Of a stretch of 64,000 bases of DNA, positions 62,500 through 64,000 are shown piece by piece. The translations under genes and the position numbers were made by a program. Numbering within the stretch: the first letter of the stretch is position 1; every line of letters starts with the position of its first letter. Under the pieces are notes generated by a model. That model saw only the letters and a list, made by a program, of their open reading frames with translations. It was not told where the DNA came from and searched no databases. Source of the stretch: Diphasiastrum complanatum (lineage: Eukaryota > Streptophyta > Lycopodiopsida > Lycopodiales > Lycopodiaceae); contig CM055111.1 in assembly GCA_029204225.1 (NCBI GenBank), positions 42,224,815-42,288,814 on the forward strand. Direction: 5' to 3'.

Positions 62500-62870
62500 T
62501 CTAGGCAATCAGAAGATCTCCCCGATTGAAAATTGCCCAAATTTGATGAATCCACTGATCCCATCAAATTCTTGCATATCTATGGGCAAGCATGCGAGAT
62601 CTATGGTGAAACCAATTAGCAGAGAAACTGAAGTTGTTTCCAATGTCCCTAACAAGAGCGGCTTTAGACTGGTTTCAATCAGACGACACAAGAACGAACA
62701 GATTGGGAAGTGAGAAAAGCAGTCTTGATCACCAGATTTAAGCCGCGGAAGTTCCTTGAAGACCCATTCCTCCTGCTTAGCAAAATCAAGATGGGAAAAA
62801 GAGAAAGGGTCAGAGACTACTTCGAATGGATCAAACACCTGAGGTCCAAGTGTAATGTGGAGCTTACTCT
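62500..62870 (+). mobile_element. Ty3-gypsy fossil, gag
   Basis: Plus strand: a piece with 'TRAALDWFQSDD' near 62655, then WEVRKAVLITRFKPRKFL and KMGKRERVRDYFEWIKHL (62705-62850), a retrotransposon gag of the gypsy type. It joins copia gag at about 62870. Broken. Confidence 0.7.
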
Positions 62871-63010
62871 TCAAACAACTACTCAATCAGTTAGCTGTAG
62901 TAGGTTCGTCAGTATCAGACGAAGATGCTAACATGGCTCTTCTGTCAAGTCTTCCTCTCTCTTATGACAATCTAGTATTGCTACTTAGCAGTACTCTTGA
63001 TTTTACAAGT
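62870..63010 (+). mobile_element. Ty1-copia fossil, gag
   Basis: Plus strand: FKQLLNQLAVVGSSVSDEDA and LLSSLPLSYDNLVLLLSSTL, almost the same as the gag of element B, so the same family in opposite orientation. Short and broken. Confidence 0.85.
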
Positions 63011-64000
63011 AGAAGTGAGGAAGTCCTCCAAATCCAAGGTAGAGCCTCCAAATGTCCTCCAGACAACCTGCAAGCTTCAAGATGCTCCCCAACTCCAAGC
63101 TAGGATGCCTCCACCTACAAGTAAGGATCTACAAGCCTCCAAGGATCTCTCCTCCACTTGTGTCCCTACTCTTTAAACACAAAGATAGATAACAAGTTGG
63201 CCTCAAGTATTCACCACCCAACCATAGTATTCACCATCCAAGCTCCAAGCAAGACATATCTAGAACCCCCTTGCTAACCATAAACAAATCACAAGCATAC
63301 CACAACACTCCATAACATAGTCAAGATCCAAACCCTACTTATGTCCCATACCATAAGCAAGATCCAAACCTTAAGCATACTACCACAAGAAAGCACTCTA
63401 CACACTAGTAGCAACACTAGAGCATAAGCAAAGCAAACAAGAGAGATATCCCCCTCCCAATGGGCGCCCTACTACCCTCATGTAGATGGCCCATGGACCC
63501 CTCCAATGTTCTATGGAGTTCCATGCTCATCCTATGAGAGAGAGAGAAGCCTAGGGGAGTTAAAGAATCTCCAAGAGCCTCCATAGGCTTATGGAATGTC
63601 AAGAGACTCCTTCCATAACCTATGACTCTTTGAATGCCTTTCTTGTGGGAGTTGGGAGCTCAATGGACCCTTTGGGAGGGTGCCCTCCTACTAGGTCCCA
63701 ATGCCCAAGTTGTGCAAGTATACTTTGGTCCTATACCAATAAAGTGATATGGTTCAAGGTTGAGGCCCAAGGTTTAGAAAAATAGTCATCCAATGACTTT
63801 CTAACACCTCTCTAGGTTTCATACCTCCATCCAAGGCATAGATTACTACCTGCCCTTAACCAGGGACACTAGTACCTTAATCTAAAATATCTACCCTTAA
63901 TCCTAAGGGTACCCCTTATCCAAGGGTCACGTGACTCCATACCTCGATACCCCCAATACTAAATGGACCAATAGGGGTCTGAAGTACTGCTAGTTACATA
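63011..64000. other. unrecognised terminal DNA
   Basis: Rich in CTCCAAG/CCTCCA words, with imperfect short duplications (for example AAGCAAGATCCAAACC-like copies near 63320-63370). No coding piece recognised. Confidence 0.45.

Overview
The window looks like nuclear DNA of a land plant with a large, retrotransposon-filled genome. It holds one convincing host gene, with GT-AG introns and plant-type protein features. Nearly everything else is decayed Ty1-copia and Ty3-gypsy material, one LINE, satellites and unrecognised low-information DNA. I cannot name the species; a fern, lycophyte or gymnosperm-sized genome would fit better than a compact angiosperm one, but that is inference.

1-12 kb, minus strand: a gene for translation initiation factor eIF4G. 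I can follow seven exons (11312 down to 1617), joined by canonical splice sites in a continuous frame of about 1570 codons. They carry an eIF4E-binding motif, the MIF4G domain and the first part of the MA3 domain. The rest of MA3 is not recognisable in the last 1.6 kb and probably lies beyond base 1. The 3.5 kb first intron contains a decayed copia RNase H fossil, a (TA)n tract and a dead LINE. The 5' leader has a possible 36-codon upstream ORF, and a foldback, MITE-like repeat lies in the promoter-side DNA.

15-47 kb: a nest of LTR-retrotransposon fossils. Two copies of one copia family (C at 17-22 kb, D at 24-47 kb) lie in plus orientation. D is split by a minus-strand copia element (A, 24669-45581, near-match target duplication). 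A is itself split by a gypsy element with an exact 5-bp target duplication (G, 25779-34879), a second copia element (E, from 35179) and a third (B, up to 42854). An LTR-like repeat, X, occurs at 21 kb and 40 kb in opposite orientations.

The most unusual feature is a 3.8 kb accessory coding region between the integrase and the 3' LTR of G. It runs: globular ORF, Ser/Thr/Pro-rich segment, coiled coil, second low-complexity segment, then a C-terminal globular ORF. A diverged region with much the same order of parts lies on the minus strand at 55.05-58.6 kb, which suggests an accessory module shared between separate elements.

47-52 kb has no recognised gene, but it does hold a perfect 28-bp-arm palindrome fused to a 51-bp exact tandem duplication, hairpin-rich DNA and a 115-bp tandem duplication. 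52-64 kb is a mosaic of copia and gypsy fragments in both orientations. No rRNA, tRNA or CRISPR feature was found.
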